From positions 1 to 6,186 of the forward strand of contig JAJZHU010000145.1 of the NCBI GenBank assembly GCA_021798375.1: a stretch of 6,186 nucleotides of DNA, in the 5' to 3' direction. Position 1 is the stretch's first letter, and the number at the start of each line of letters is the position of its first letter. The stretch is from Pseudomonadota bacterium (GTDB lineage Bacteria > Pseudomonadota > Alphaproteobacteria > Acetobacterales > Acetobacteraceae). The notes under the pieces are model-generated. The model did not search any database. It was not told the origin of the DNA and worked only from the letters and a program-made list of their open reading frames with translations. Of this stretch, positions 6,174-6,186 are shown piece by piece. The translations under genes were made by a program, and so were the position numbers.

Positions 6174-6186
6174 TAAAGAAGCAAAA

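Overview
The window looks like an alphaproteobacterial chromosome segment. Seven genes or gene parts can be recognised confidently, and two stretches of about 310 bases hold no gene I can support. The evidence for the group is the gene order rpmH-rnpA-yidD-yidC-engB-argB, the fairly GC-rich sequence, and a YidC with a large periplasmic domain. I cannot name a genus; an affiliation near the Rhodospirillales is only a guess.

Left and centre (1-3740, minus strand): a compact housekeeping operon is read from right to left. It starts at a good sigma-70-like promoter (TTGACG, 17-base spacer, TTATAA; 3709-3737). The genes are rpmH (ribosomal protein L34, GTG start), rnpA (RNase P protein), yidD (membrane insertion factor), yidC (membrane insertase), engB/ysxC (ribosome-assembly GTPase) and argB (acetylglutamate kinase, cut by the left edge). 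Several junctions overlap: rnpA/yidD by 4 bases (ATGA), yidD/yidC by 1 base (TAATG) and yidC/engB by 55 bases. The operon links ribosome and tRNA maturation with membrane-protein insertion, and carries an arginine-synthesis gene at its distal end.

Right (3832-5869, plus strand): a patatin-like lipid acyl hydrolase gene points away from the rpmH promoter. After a 307-base gap comes a UbiE/MenG-like SAM-dependent methyltransferase gene. The methyltransferase gene is visibly more AT-rich than the operon and has an unusual SAM-binding motif I. Its leader can fold into two mutually exclusive hairpins, one of which hides the Shine-Dalgarno sequence.

Right end (5870-6186): no gene is seen. Here lies a 171-base imperfect palindrome (6003-6173) with TA at both ends and an inner hairpin with arms of about 27 bases, resembling a MITE or a dispersed palindromic repeat. 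A degenerate piece of the same repeat lies about 150 bases upstream. No clear new multi-gene system is visible. The more unusual signals are the twin 12-base repeats in the rpmH promoter, the methyltransferase leader and the palindromic element.
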